Assembly: GCA_026388015.1 (NCBI GenBank)
Contig: JAPLKO010000051.1
Span: 15,407 to 79,406, forward strand
Length of the DNA: 64,000 nt
Direction of reading: 5' to 3'
From: Candidatus Firestoneibacteriota bacterium
Lineage (GTDB): Bacteria > Oederibacteriota > D2-FULL-39-29
Positions 47,024-55,925 of this stretch are shown here, piece by piece. The notes under the pieces are model-generated. The model did no database searches. It had not been told where the DNA came from and saw only the letters and a list, made by a program, of their open reading frames with translations. Both the position numbers and the translations under genes were made by a program. The stretch's first letter is position 1, and each line of letters starts with the position of its first letter.

Positions 47024-48184
47024 ATGAAAAACATTGTGAAATTACTTCCGCAACTTCAAATAATTTTACTAATCATTTTTATCGGATCAGGATTCATTTT
47101 TGCGGATGTTACGAGAAAAAGAACGGAGCTCTCTGAAGGGACGTTTTATATATACTATGACAGTGAAAATAAAGAGATTGCCAGAGAGAAATATTCCCAT
47201 AACCCTTTTGCCAGAGAGCTTATAAGCGGACAAGTTCCTGACGGGATTGTAATTGAAAAAACAAAAGATGGGGATTACCCGGGGACAATAGAGGAGAATT
47301 ATAAAGATGGTAAACCTGACGGGCTGGTGAAAAGCACAATGAGTCTTCAGGGTGGGACTGTGATTTCAGAATTAAAATATTCAAACAACGGAAAAGACAT
47401 GCAAATTAAAACAACAACTACATTCGGTTTTGGCTCATCAATTTCCACAAGTAATATTATTGATGGTAAAATTAATGGGGTTTCAAGAATAACAATGCAC
47501 GACGAAGATGGTAATATTACTACGACTATGGAAATGACGTATGAGGATAATGAAATGGTTGGCGGTGTTAAATGTTTTGATAAAAACGGGAATTATGATC
47601 CGAAAATGAGTAAAGAAGTCAGCGAGAGAATGGCATCTTTGGCTTCTATGAAAATGCCTGAAAGTGGAACATCGAAAAACGAAGAAGAAACAGACCTTCT
47701 CTCCGGTAAAAGCATACTTCTTGTGATTCCTTCCGGGAAAGGGAGTGATACGGAGCAAGGGATAGTGAAGAAGATGCTTGAGTTGAATGCGGGGACAACA
47801 ACGGTAGTGGAGCTTAAAGACGGGGAGATAAAATTAGATGCGGAAGGTTTTGATGCTGTATTATTTTTGGGGTGTATGGAATCATCAAAAAGTTTCTGGG
47901 AGAACAAAACGGTAATTGATTTCATTAAAAAAGCTAACAGTTCGAATAAAGTAATAGGCGCAATAGGTTTTGCCCCGTCGGCTCTTGCAAAAGCTGGTAT
48001 CTTAAAAGAAAAAGACGCCACAGCCGGGGAAGGCGAAGAGCTGCAAAAAACATTCAAAGATAACGGTGTGAATTACAAAAAGAAAGAAGTCGTAGTTGCC
48101 GGAAATATTGTCACCGCCAACGGCGCCAAAGCCCTGAAAAAGTTCACAAACGAGCTCATAAAACTCCTGCAAAATAAAAAGTAA
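47024..48184 (+). CDS. Exported protein: MORN-like repeats fused to a DJ-1/PfpI-like domain
   Basis: A 386-residue protein with an N-terminal signal or anchor (QIILLIIFIGSGFIFADV). Residues about 60-200 contain toxin-antitoxin-like MORN variant repeats (GTIEENYKDGKPDGLVKSTM, then IIDGKINGVSRITMHDEDGNITTTMEMTYEDNEMVGG). Residues about 225-386 read as a DJ-1/PfpI fold: KSILLVIPSG, FDAVLFLGC, VIGAIGFAPSALAKAGILKEKDAT and VAGNIVTANGAKALKKFTNELIKLL. The usual nucleophile elbow A-x-C-x-x-P is AIGFAP here, so the cysteine is absent and catalysis by the standard route is unlikely. I do not know this fusion as a described family. It stands alone between two terminators or decayed genes. Confidence 0.7.
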   Translation: MKNIVKLLPQLQIILLIIFIGSGFIFADVTRKRTELSEGTFYIYYDSENKEIAREKYSHNPFARELISGQVPDGIVIEKTKDGDYPGTIEENYKDGKPDGLVKSTMSLQGGTVISELKYSNNGKDMQIKTTTTFGFGSSISTSNIIDGKINGVSRITMHDEDGNITTTMEMTYEDNEMVGGVKCFDKNGNYDPKMSKEVSERMASLASMKMPESGTSKNEEETDLLSGKSILLVIPSGKGSDTEQGIVKKMLELNAGTTTVVELKDGEIKLDAEGFDAVLFLGCMESSKSFWENKTVIDFIKKANSSNKVIGAIGFAPSALAKAGILKEKDATAGEGEELQKTFKDNGVNYKKKEVVVAGNIVTANGAKALKKFTNELIKLLQNKK

Positions 48185-48341
48185 GAGTAATCAAAAAACA
48201 GGTGATTTTTTATTTGTTAAAATAACAGGGTATGGTACAAAACAGAGTGTTTAGGTCTAAGCGCAATATTTCAATTGAAAGCGCCCTTTGAAAGCATAGT
48301 TATTACCTGTCATAAAGCAAGTTGTCATCTGCTCCAAATAT

Positions 48342-48815
48342 TTACTCCATAGTAACGGTTGTCGCTGTTTCTGTTTCTTTGATGAAGCCTCTGGCGTAGT
48401 ACCAGGTAAGAAGCAGCAAAAAGGCGGTTGCAAGAAAAGATGCCCTTATCCCGAAAGCTGCGGCGATACTTCCTCCGACTATGGGACCGAGTGCGGTACC
48501 GAGGAGAGAAAAAGCCTGGCAAAGGCCGAGTACCCCGCCCCGTTTATTTTCCACTGTCTGCCTGACGAGCAGAGTTTGCGTAGAAGGCAGTATTCCCGCC
48601 ACAAAAGCGCCTATCAGTATGCGCACCGGAAATAAAAGATAAATACTGAAAACAAAAGCCTGCGGAATAAAAGCAAGCCCCGTCCCGAGAAGGCTGATGG
48701 AAAGTATCTTCTTGTGGCTTTTTTTATCCCCATGCCGGCCATATGAAAGAATAATATTATCCAGCTCAAATAGAGCTGTCGTTTCCAGTTGCCCATATAA
48801 GATATAATATACCAA
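48342..48815 (-). pseudogene. Remnant of an MFS transporter
   Basis: The open frame covers about 157 codons but contains only one six-helix half of a major facilitator protein. It has the loop motif GRHGDKKSHKKILSISL, then LFPVRILIGAFVAGILPSTQTLLVRQTVENKRGGVLG, LGTALGPIVGGSIAAAFGIRASFL and a last helix. A full protein needs about 400 residues. Sequence upstream (48816-49050) gives no other half, only short disconnected frames. Deletion of the 5' portion is inferred. Confidence 0.75.
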
Positions 48816-49055
48816 GCGATTCTATTAAATTCCATAAATTAATTAGAAAATTGTTAAAGAAGTAATTGAACGAATCTGAAACTTCTGGTAAAATCTTAAT
48901 ATGATACGGATTTGTAAAAAAGAAGAGTATGTTATTTTGGTTGAGATACTGCGTAACTCCTTTGCTGTAAAAAATGTATAAAAAGCTGGGAGTTGAATTC
49001 GTCGGCAGTATAGTAAATATGGCAAAAAAATATAAATACTAGGAAGGGAAAAGAA

Positions 49056-50330
49056 ATGAAAAAAGCGTTTGTTAACGGAAAAGTAGTTACACCAAAAGGG
49101 ATTGTAAAGGGCTCGCTGGTTATTGAAGACGGAAAGATTTCCGGGGTTGTTTCAGGAAAAGCGAAAGCTGATTATATCGAAGACGTAAAAGGTGCATATC
49201 TTTTACCCGGGTTTTTTGACACGCATCTGCACGGTGGCGGCGGCTACTCGAGCTCTCAGGGAAGATACGATGCAAAGCTTAAAGTCTTCGTCGGCAAAGA
49301 AGAAGAGTATCCGGAGAATTTTCAGCAGATCTTAAAGACCCACGCTCGTCACGGAACCACCTCTATGATCTTAAGCACGGCGACGGACAGCGAAGAGAAT
49401 ATCAATAAGTTTATGAAAGCCGGGTGCGAGGTAATAAACAATTATTCAAACGGGGCAAGACTTCTCGGTTTGGACATTGAAGGGGTTTTTATCAAGGATA
49501 CGGCGTACTCGGGTGCTCAAGAGCCGAGGTATTTTAGAAAGCCGGATGTAAAGTATTTCGACAGGATAATGAAGCTTTCCGGCTGGAACATTAAACGGAC
49601 TCTGGTTGCGCCGGAGTGGGGCGCGCCTGCGGTTAATTTTGTCAAGCATCTGGTAAGAAACGGCGTAGTACCGGGTGTAGGGCATAGCGGAGCGAGTTAT
49701 GCTGATTTTATGAAAGCGTATGATGCGGGAGTAAAAGTGATCATTCATTGCGGCAACGGGCCGATGAGTCAGAACTTTAAAGGCGGCGGCGTATTAGACG
49801 CTCTTTTTCATCTCAGGGGAAAAATTTGCGCGGAGCTTATTTGTGATTATCATCATCTTAATCCGGTCTGGGTGTCTTCTTTTCTGAAGAACTTTAATTT
49901 CAATGTTTTGGGTGTAACGGACTCTATGTTTGTGCTCGGCAGGGATGATATAAAGGAGTTTGGAAAGGCCGGAAACACCGCTGTTGTTAAAAAAGATATT
50001 ATATTGATGAAGCATAAAGCTAACTGCCTGTGCGGGAGCAAACTCAGCATGGACCGCGCTTTCCAGAACTTCCTTAATATATTTATGAAGAACCTGACCG
50101 GCTATCTTACAGGTCCGTTATTTGCCAAACCTATAAAATTTGACAAGGCTCTGATTGAGGTTAGCAAACTTCTCTCCTTAAATCCCGCCAAACTTTACGG
50201 TTTTGATAAAGAGATAGGCACTCTGGAGAAAGGGAAACGGGCTGATGTTGTAATAATGCAGATTAAAAAAACCGGATCAGATTACAAATGCACCGTAAAA
50301 AAAGTTATCGCAAACGGGAAAGCAATTTAA
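49056..50330 (+). CDS. nagA: N-acetylglucosamine-6-phosphate deacetylase-like amidohydrolase
   Basis: Metal-dependent amidohydrolase removing acetate from GlcNAc-6-P during amino-sugar use or murein recycling. 424 residues. It has LLPGFFDTHLHGGGG (HxH metal site), GLDIEGVFI (metal Glu), GVGHSGASYAD and VIIHCGNGPMSQ (further His ligands), ICDYHHLNP and GVTDSMF (catalytic Asp), and the final KGKRADVVIMQ. The NagA HLFNAM segment is replaced by HCGNGPMSQ, so it is a divergent member and the substrate may differ. It is longer than typical NagA by about 40 residues. No nagB is nearby. Confidence 0.85.
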   Translation: MKKAFVNGKVVTPKGIVKGSLVIEDGKISGVVSGKAKADYIEDVKGAYLLPGFFDTHLHGGGGYSSSQGRYDAKLKVFVGKEEEYPENFQQILKTHARHGTTSMILSTATDSEENINKFMKAGCEVINNYSNGARLLGLDIEGVFIKDTAYSGAQEPRYFRKPDVKYFDRIMKLSGWNIKRTLVAPEWGAPAVNFVKHLVRNGVVPGVGHSGASYADFMKAYDAGVKVIIHCGNGPMSQNFKGGGVLDALFHLRGKICAELICDYHHLNPVWVSSFLKNFNFNVLGVTDSMFVLGRDDIKEFGKAGNTAVVKKDIILMKHKANCLCGSKLSMDRAFQNFLNIFMKNLTGYLTGPLFAKPIKFDKALIEVSKLLSLNPAKLYGFDKEIGTLEKGKRADVVIMQIKKTGSDYKCTVKKVIANGKAI

Positions 50331-50464
50331 AAAATAGTTCATTTAACTATAATATTTGCATCAGCGGTGTCATCAGCCCCGATTTCACTCGAGTCGTATT
50401 TATGCTTGAATAATCCAACCAATTACAATATAATACTAACAACTATATGTATTGGAGTAAAAAG

Positions 50465-51394
50465 ATGAAAAAAACAGTAATTCTTTCGGTTTTAGTCGCT
50501 TTTTTCGTCGTTTCTAACGGATGTTCTATTAAAGCTATTGCTTTAAACAGTGTCGGAGACGCGCTTTCCGGTGGCGGGACGGTTTTTACTTCGGATAACG
50601 ACCCTGACCTTGTAAAAGAATCTCTTCCTTTCGCCTTAAAAATGTATGAATCAGTTCTTGACGGAGTTCCAGACCATAAAGGGCTCATTCTTTCCACGGC
50701 CAAGGCATTCACCATGTACGGTTACGCGTTTTTACAGATGGAAGCGGATAATATAGATAAGAAAGATTATGAAAAAGCAAAGTATTTGAGGGAGAGGGCG
50801 CAGAAGCTTTACATCAGGGGAAGGGACTACGCCCTTAAAGGTCTTGAGCTTAATCATCCGGGTTTTAATGAACTCTTAAAAAAAGACGTAAAAGCTGCGC
50901 TTCTTCTTACAAACAAAGAGGACGTTTCGCTTCTTTACTGGGCCGGCTCCTCTTGGGTGGCTGCGCTGACTACTGACAAGGGGAATATCCAGCTGGTCAT
51001 AGATTCTACCGTAGGCGCTGCGCTCGTCGGACGGGTTCTCGAACTTGACGAAACTTATGACGACGGTTCGGCGCATGATTTTTACATCTCCTGGGAAGGC
51101 AGCCGTTCTGAATCCATGGGCGGAAGCGAAAAAAGAGCAAGAGAGCATTTCAAAAAAGCTCTTGAGATAAACAAAGGAAAAAAAGCCGGCACGTATCTTT
51201 CCCTCGCTGCAATTTCGCAGAGCAAACAGGATGTGAATGAGTTCCGGGAACTTTTAAAAAAAGCCCTGGAAATAGATGTTGATAAAAACCCGGAAAACCG
51301 TCTGGCAAACATAATCTACCAGAGAAGAGCAAAGTATATGCTTGAAAATATTGATGAGTTTTTTTTAATAGATGAGCCGACTGATTCAAAATAA
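50465..51394 (+). CDS. tatT: TatT-like lipoprotein of a TRAP transporter
   Basis: A 309-residue lipoprotein (signal ending VSNGC, Cys20 the lipidated residue) with a helical, TPR-like body. It matches TatT, the periplasmic trimeric partner known in spirochaete TRAP systems, by LVKESLPFALKMYESVLDGVPDHKGLILSTAKAFTMYGYAFLQ, LLYWAGSSWVAAL, and REHFKKALEINKGKKAGTYLSLA. The ATG at 50465 is used for its GGAG site; an in-frame ATG at 50447 lacks one. It is followed by DctP and DctQM genes, the expected partners. Confidence 0.88.
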   Translation: MKKTVILSVLVAFFVVSNGCSIKAIALNSVGDALSGGGTVFTSDNDPDLVKESLPFALKMYESVLDGVPDHKGLILSTAKAFTMYGYAFLQMEADNIDKKDYEKAKYLRERAQKLYIRGRDYALKGLELNHPGFNELLKKDVKAALLLTNKEDVSLLYWAGSSWVAALTTDKGNIQLVIDSTVGAALVGRVLELDETYDDGSAHDFYISWEGSRSESMGGSEKRAREHFKKALEINKGKKAGTYLSLAAISQSKQDVNEFRELLKKALEIDVDKNPENRLANIIYQRRAKYMLENIDEFFLIDEPTDSK

Positions 51395-51402
51395 TACAAA
51401 AT

Positions 51403-51450
51403 TGTAGTTGCCTGATTTATCAGGCGCGCTCGATAAATCGAGCAACTACA
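51403..51450. repeat. Imperfect palindromic element between tatT and dctP
   Basis: The ends TGTAGTTGC (51403-51411) and GCAACTACA (51442-51450) are inverted. Inside lie two short hairpins, around CCTGATTTATCAGG and CTCGATAAATCGAG, whose centres are themselves complementary. It can fold either as one long stem or as a three-way junction. Only one copy is seen in the window. A REP-like or miniature mobile element is a possible reading. Confidence 0.6.
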
Positions 51451-51478
51451 TTGTAAATTATGCAGTAAAGGAAAATAT

Positions 51479-52471
51479 ATGATACGACTAATAGTAGTTC
51501 TTTTGACAATTCTAATTTGCACAAGCGCAAACGCCCTGACAATAAAACTCGCAACGCTGGCTCCGGAACAATCCCCCTGGTACGACGTAATAAGAGGTAT
51601 GGCGGATGACTGGTCGAAGGCTACGAACGGAGAAGTCAAGATCAGGATTTATGCGGGCGGGGTGGTCGGGGACGAGACGGATGTTGTGAGAAAAATAGGT
51701 ATAGGTACTCTGGACGCCGGCTCTATTACCGCTGTGGGGATGTCCGATATTTGTAGCGAAATACAGGCGATGCAAATGCCGATGATGATACAGTCTTATG
51801 AGGAACTTGATTTTATTTTAAGTAAAGTAAGAAATAAACTTGAAACCTCCCTGGATAAAAAAGGTTACAAAGTGCTTAACTGGGGGGATGTCGGCTGGGT
51901 AAAGTTCTTTACGCAGAAAAAAGTTATCTTTCCGGATGATATGAAAGACCAGACGATGTTTGTCTGGGGCGGGGATACCGGAGTTCTGGACGCGTGGAAA
52001 GAAGCAGGCTTTAAAGTCATGCCTCTGGCTATTACCGACATGCTCACCTCATTACAGACAAAGAAAATAAATGCGTTCTCGACATCGCCTATTGCTGCGG
52101 CCTCTTTCCAATGGTTTGCGCTGGCGCCCAATATGTCGGACCTTAAGTGGGCGGCTTTGATAGGGGGGACGGTTATCAGCAAAAAATCCTGGAATAAAAT
52201 ACCTGAAAAGTACAGACCTGAACTCGAAAAGATAGCGGCAAAAAGAGGGGAAGATATGAAGTTAAAGATAAGAGCCCTCGAAGGTGAAGCTGTAAAAATA
52301 ATGGTGAAGAACGGACTTAAAGTACATGAGATTCCGGAGTCTGCTGTTAAGGACTGGACCGAAAAGGCAAGAGGCGCCTATGTTAAGATTTTAACTACGC
52401 CTGAATTAAAAGCAATGTATGAGGAAATAAATAAATACCATTTAGAGTATCTTGATTTAAAAAAGAAATAA
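51479..52471 (+). CDS. dctP: TRAP transporter periplasmic solute-binding protein DctP
   Basis: A 330-residue secreted binding protein. Signal peptide (LIVVLLTILICTSANA), then LTIKLATLAPEQSPWYDVIRGMADDW, GEVKIRIYAGGVVGDETDVVRKIGIGTLDAG, and the ligand-helix region. It captures a small anion, usually a carboxylate, for the DctQM membrane unit that follows 20 bases later. The conserved family arginine appears as KIRIY. With TatT upstream, this resembles the three-part TatPT-TRAP systems. The ligand is unknown. Confidence 0.93.
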   Translation: MIRLIVVLLTILICTSANALTIKLATLAPEQSPWYDVIRGMADDWSKATNGEVKIRIYAGGVVGDETDVVRKIGIGTLDAGSITAVGMSDICSEIQAMQMPMMIQSYEELDFILSKVRNKLETSLDKKGYKVLNWGDVGWVKFFTQKKVIFPDDMKDQTMFVWGGDTGVLDAWKEAGFKVMPLAITDMLTSLQTKKINAFSTSPIAAASFQWFALAPNMSDLKWAALIGGTVISKKSWNKIPEKYRPELEKIAAKRGEDMKLKIRALEGEAVKIMVKNGLKVHEIPESAVKDWTEKARGAYVKILTTPELKAMYEEINKYHLEYLDLKKK

Positions 52472-52491
52472 AATAAAGTTTAAAGGAAAAC

Positions 52492-54297
52492 ATGAGACTG
52501 TTTTTAGGAAAACTTAGAAAATACTACCATAAGATTGAGAATGGTTTTGCAATGGCACTTTTGTTTGCAATGGCGCTTATACCTGTCATTGAGATGGTGT
52601 TTCGAAAGCTTTTAAACACCGGGATAGCCGGTTCCATCGTTTATGTTCAGCACCTTACTCTCTGGGTCGGGTTTGTCGGCGCTATCATCGCCACACGCGA
52701 CAAAAGGCATTTAACGATTACTTCCCTGGATGAATATCTGCCTGAAACCGGAAAGAAGGTTGCGGAAATATTCAGGAACTTTATGAGCACGGCGATATGC
52801 TTTGCTCTTTTTCTTGCGAGTGTTCAGCTTGTCAGAAGCGAAAGCATCACCGGGAATCTGGCAATCCCTACATGGATAATGGAATTGATACTTCCTATCG
52901 GCTTTATAATTATGGCGCTCCGATTTGCTTTTGGTTACCCTAAGACCCTGACCGGTAAAATTCTTTCAGGTCTCGCTTTCCCCATTGTTCTTATCTTTAA
53001 TACCTGGCTTTTTCCGGCGATGCCATATCTTACTCTTCCGTTTGCTTTACTAATAATTATTGCTATAGTTTTCGGGGCTCCCATTTTTATAGGTCTCGGC
53101 GGTTTGGCGGTAATATTTTACTTTGGCGCAGGGGAACCGGTTGCTTCTATACCAGCAGAAACATACAGGATAGTTACGGACTCTATTTTGCCTACGATAC
53201 CTTTATTTACCCTGACCGGATATATTCTGGCAGAGGGTGGGGCGAGTAAAAGAATGGTAAAAGTCTTTAACTCCTGGTTTGGCTGGATGCCGGGCGGTTT
53301 GGCGATTGCCACTATAATGGTGTGTACCTTTTTTACTACTTTTACCGGAGCTTCCGGTGTTACGATTCTTGCTTTGGGAGGTCTTCTTCTCCCTGTTCTG
53401 TTAAAATCCGGATATGAAAAAAAATTCTCCGTAGGTCTGCTAACTGCGACGGGCAGCATAGGGTTACTCTTTCCGCCCTCTCTGCCGCTCATATTATACG
53501 GGATTTCAGCGGGAATATCTATTCTTGACCTCTTTAAAGGGGGTATCCTTCCGGGATTGCTGCTTGTTTTTGTTGTTATTGTATTTTCTATAATTCAAGG
53601 TGTTAAAGCCAAGGTTGCAAGGATTCCTTTTAATCTGAAAGATGCGCTTGCTTCCCTTTGGGAGACAAAATGGGAGCTTTTAATTCCCGTTCTTATTCTC
53701 TACGGAATCTTCGGCGGTTGGACCTCCCTTGTGGAAGCCGCGGCATTTGTAGCTATCTATGCTTTTATTGTCGAGATATTTATCTATAAAGATATAAGCC
53801 TTACGAAAGATCTGCCAAAAATACTTTTAAAGTGCGTGATTCTCGTCGGCGGCGTGCTGGTTATTATCGGCGTGGCGATGGGCTTTACCAGCTATATTGT
53901 TCTTCAGCAAATACCGGAAGTGATACGCAACTGGGTGGCGGCTCATATAAGCAGTCCTTTACTGTTCCTCCTGGTTCTTAATCTGGTCCTTCTTGTGGTT
54001 GGCTGCCTTATGGATATTTTCTCCGCAATAATTGTGGTGGTTCCGCTTATTTTACCCATAGCAAAACATTTTGGCATTGATCCGGTCCATCTTGGTATTA
54101 TTTTCATTGCCAATCTGGAACTCGGGTACCTTACACCGCCGGTCGGTATGAACCTGTTCCTTTCGGCTTACAGATTTGAAATGTCCGTGGGGGAAGTTAC
54201 TAAAGCGAGCGTTAAGTTCCTGCTTCTTATGCTGCTTGCGGTTCTTATTATAACCTATGTTCCCGCATTAACAACATACATGGTCAAGTTACTGTAA
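52492..54297 (+). CDS. dctQM: TRAP transporter fused DctQM membrane protein
   Basis: Inner-membrane Na+-coupled importer, 601 residues. The first 165 residues are the four-helix DctQ unit (FAMALLFAMALIPVIEMVFRKL, WVGFVGAIIATRDKRHLTI). From about residue 175 on it is the large DctM unit, with GLGGLAVIFYFGAG, TLTGYILAEGGASKRMVKVF, TGASGVTILALGG, TGSIGLLFPPSLPLILYG, and GCLMDIFSAIIVVVPLILP. Fusion of small and large subunits is common. It ends a tatT-dctP-dctQM operon. Confidence 0.94.
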   Translation: MRLFLGKLRKYYHKIENGFAMALLFAMALIPVIEMVFRKLLNTGIAGSIVYVQHLTLWVGFVGAIIATRDKRHLTITSLDEYLPETGKKVAEIFRNFMSTAICFALFLASVQLVRSESITGNLAIPTWIMELILPIGFIIMALRFAFGYPKTLTGKILSGLAFPIVLIFNTWLFPAMPYLTLPFALLIIIAIVFGAPIFIGLGGLAVIFYFGAGEPVASIPAETYRIVTDSILPTIPLFTLTGYILAEGGASKRMVKVFNSWFGWMPGGLAIATIMVCTFFTTFTGASGVTILALGGLLLPVLLKSGYEKKFSVGLLTATGSIGLLFPPSLPLILYGISAGISILDLFKGGILPGLLLVFVVIVFSIIQGVKAKVARIPFNLKDALASLWETKWELLIPVLILYGIFGGWTSLVEAAAFVAIYAFIVEIFIYKDISLTKDLPKILLKCVILVGGVLVIIGVAMGFTSYIVLQQIPEVIRNWVAAHISSPLLFLLVLNLVLLVVGCLMDIFSAIIVVVPLILPIAKHFGIDPVHLGIIFIANLELGYLTPPVGMNLFLSAYRFEMSVGEVTKASVKFLLLMLLAVLIITYVPALTTYMVKLL

Positions 54298-54306
54298 TCG
54301 GAACTT

Positions 54307-54648
54307 ATGCAAATAGAAGAGTTTGAACAGGAAATAGAACGGGCGCTTAAATCTCTCCCTGGAAAATTTCTGGAGAAACTTAAAAATATTCAAATTATCA
54401 CCGATGATTCGGCTCCAAAAAAAAAGAATTCCCTGCTTCTTGGCCTGTATCAAGGTGTGCCTCTTAAAGTACGGGGAGCTATAAGCGAGCCGTTAATGCC
54501 TGACAAGATAACCCTCTACAAACAATCTCTCGAGAAAATATCCAAAACTACCAAGGAATTAAGAAATAATATTAGAGATACGGTAGTGCACGAAATTGGT
54601 CACTACTTTGGACTGGAGGAAAAAGAGATCAGGAAAAGGGGATATTGA
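54307..54648 (+). CDS. Small zincin-like metallopeptidase (HExxH)
   Basis: A 113-residue cytosolic protein whose last 25 residues carry TVVHEIGHYFGLEEKEI, the HExxHxxGxxE-type zinc motif of the small COG3824/possible metallopeptidase family. The preceding LLGLYQGVPL and DKITLYKQSLEKI match the typical core. Length is normal for this family. Partner or substrate is not known. The next gene begins 43 bases later. Confidence 0.85.
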   Translation: MQIEEFEQEIERALKSLPGKFLEKLKNIQIITDDSAPKKKNSLLLGLYQGVPLKVRGAISEPLMPDKITLYKQSLEKISKTTKELRNNIRDTVVHEIGHYFGLEEKEIRKRGY

Positions 54649-54691
54649 GAGTGCTCCTTCCACTTCTGCCGATATTATTGTATACTCGGGA

Positions 54692-55387
54692 ATGACGCTC
54701 AAAGAAGTGGTTTCATATTTTGAAGAAAACAGGAACGAAGGCAATCTTCAGGGAATGGTGCGATTCGGTATAAATGTCAGTAAAACTTACGGACTGTCGA
54801 TACCGCAGCTTCGCGCTCTGGCAAAAATAATAGGGACTGATCATAAGTTGGCGCTAGCCCTGTATAATACGGGTATTCACGAGGCTAAGGTCCTAGCTTC
54901 AATAATTGATGACCCGTTTCTCGTGACGGAAGTTCAAATGGAGAACTGGGTTAAAGAATTTAACTCCTGGGATGTAACGGATGCGGCGACAACAAATCTT
55001 TTTGATAGAACTCCGTTTGCCTGGAAAAAAGCTAAAGAATGGACAGCAAGAGAGCCGGAGTATGAAAAACGCGCCGGTTTTACAATAATGGCAGGACTTG
55101 CGGTGCATGACCTGTTTTCCACCGATGAAAAGTTTGAAACACTGTATCCTTTTATTATAAAGGGTTCTACGGACGAAAGAAATTTTGTCAGAAAAGCGGT
55201 AAACTGGGCGCTTAGGAACATCGGAAAAAGAAGTTTTAGACTGAATAAATCAGCTATAAAGCTGTCCGGAGAGCTTCTAAAAATAAAATCTCCGTCTGCA
55301 AGATGGATTGCAAAAGATGCCCTAAGAGAGCTTAAGGGGGAGATAGCAAAAAGAAGAATATTGGCAAGCGTAAAGAAACGCAAATAA
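54692..55387 (+). CDS. AlkD-like DNA alkylation repair protein
   Basis: A 231-residue all-helical HEAT-like protein resembling AlkD DNA glycosylases, which excise bulky or cationic alkylated bases. Blocks are NVSKTYGLSIPQLRALAKII, IHEAKVLASIIDDPFLV, MENWVKEFNSWDVTD and RNFVRKAVNWALRNIGKRS, the typical COG4912 wording, including the WDxxD catalytic-site region. The start is the ATG at 54692; an in-frame upstream ATG would overlap the metallopeptidase and has no family match. Confidence 0.85.
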   Translation: MTLKEVVSYFEENRNEGNLQGMVRFGINVSKTYGLSIPQLRALAKIIGTDHKLALALYNTGIHEAKVLASIIDDPFLVTEVQMENWVKEFNSWDVTDAATTNLFDRTPFAWKKAKEWTAREPEYEKRAGFTIMAGLAVHDLFSTDEKFETLYPFIIKGSTDERNFVRKAVNWALRNIGKRSFRLNKSAIKLSGELLKIKSPSARWIAKDALRELKGEIAKRRILASVKKRK

Positions 55388-55403
55388 TAAAAAAGGGGAC
55401 AAA

Positions 55404-55925
55404 ATGGACGAATTGATAACGACAAAAGAATATGAACTGCTTGGTTTTTTGCTTGATTACACTGATGATTCCGATTCTGACTATATAGTTCTACAAAGCG
55501 AAACGGATAACGGGTTCATAATGGAAAACACAGAATACTTTAGTTCTCCGGAAGATGATTTAGCGGGGCTTGACGCCGGAATGCTTGCCGATTTTGTCCA
55601 GAAAAATAAGAAGAATTATATGCTGTCAGCAAATTTACTGAAAACTGAAAAAACCGTAAAATTGGCAACCCCCTTAGATCTGGAGAAGGCATTTGACGGG
55701 GACGGCACCTCGGCTACCGGTTGGGAGGCTTTTTATAAAAAGTTTCCGGGTGCTACGGGAGAAACGCTTGTCTCCAGAGCAGGTTTTAACAAAACAGGCA
55801 CAGAGGCGATGGTCTGTCTTTTTGGTATGCACGATTATCTGTGCGCAGAAGGCAATTTGTATATTTTTAAAAAAGAAAACGGGAACTGGGGCTTAAATAA
55901 CATTGTCTGGCTCTGGTCAGCGTAA
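55404..55925 (+). CDS. Conserved protein of unknown function (173 aa)
   Basis: A 173-residue acidic cytosolic protein without signal peptide. The C-terminal half contains GWEAFYKKFPGATGETLVSRAGFNKTGTEAMVCLFGM then LYIFKKENGNWGLNNIVWLWS. This pattern (W-x-x-F-x-x-x-x-PGS, RxGFNxxxTxA, KxxGxW) I have seen in uncharacterised bacterial proteins, usually exported. No function is known to me. It follows the AlkD-like gene by 16 bases and abuts the next gene (TAATG). Confidence 0.75.
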   Translation: MDELITTKEYELLGFLLDYTDDSDSDYIVLQSETDNGFIMENTEYFSSPEDDLAGLDAGMLADFVQKNKKNYMLSANLLKTEKTVKLATPLDLEKAFDGDGTSATGWEAFYKKFPGATGETLVSRAGFNKTGTEAMVCLFGMHDYLCAEGNLYIFKKENGNWGLNNIVWLWSA

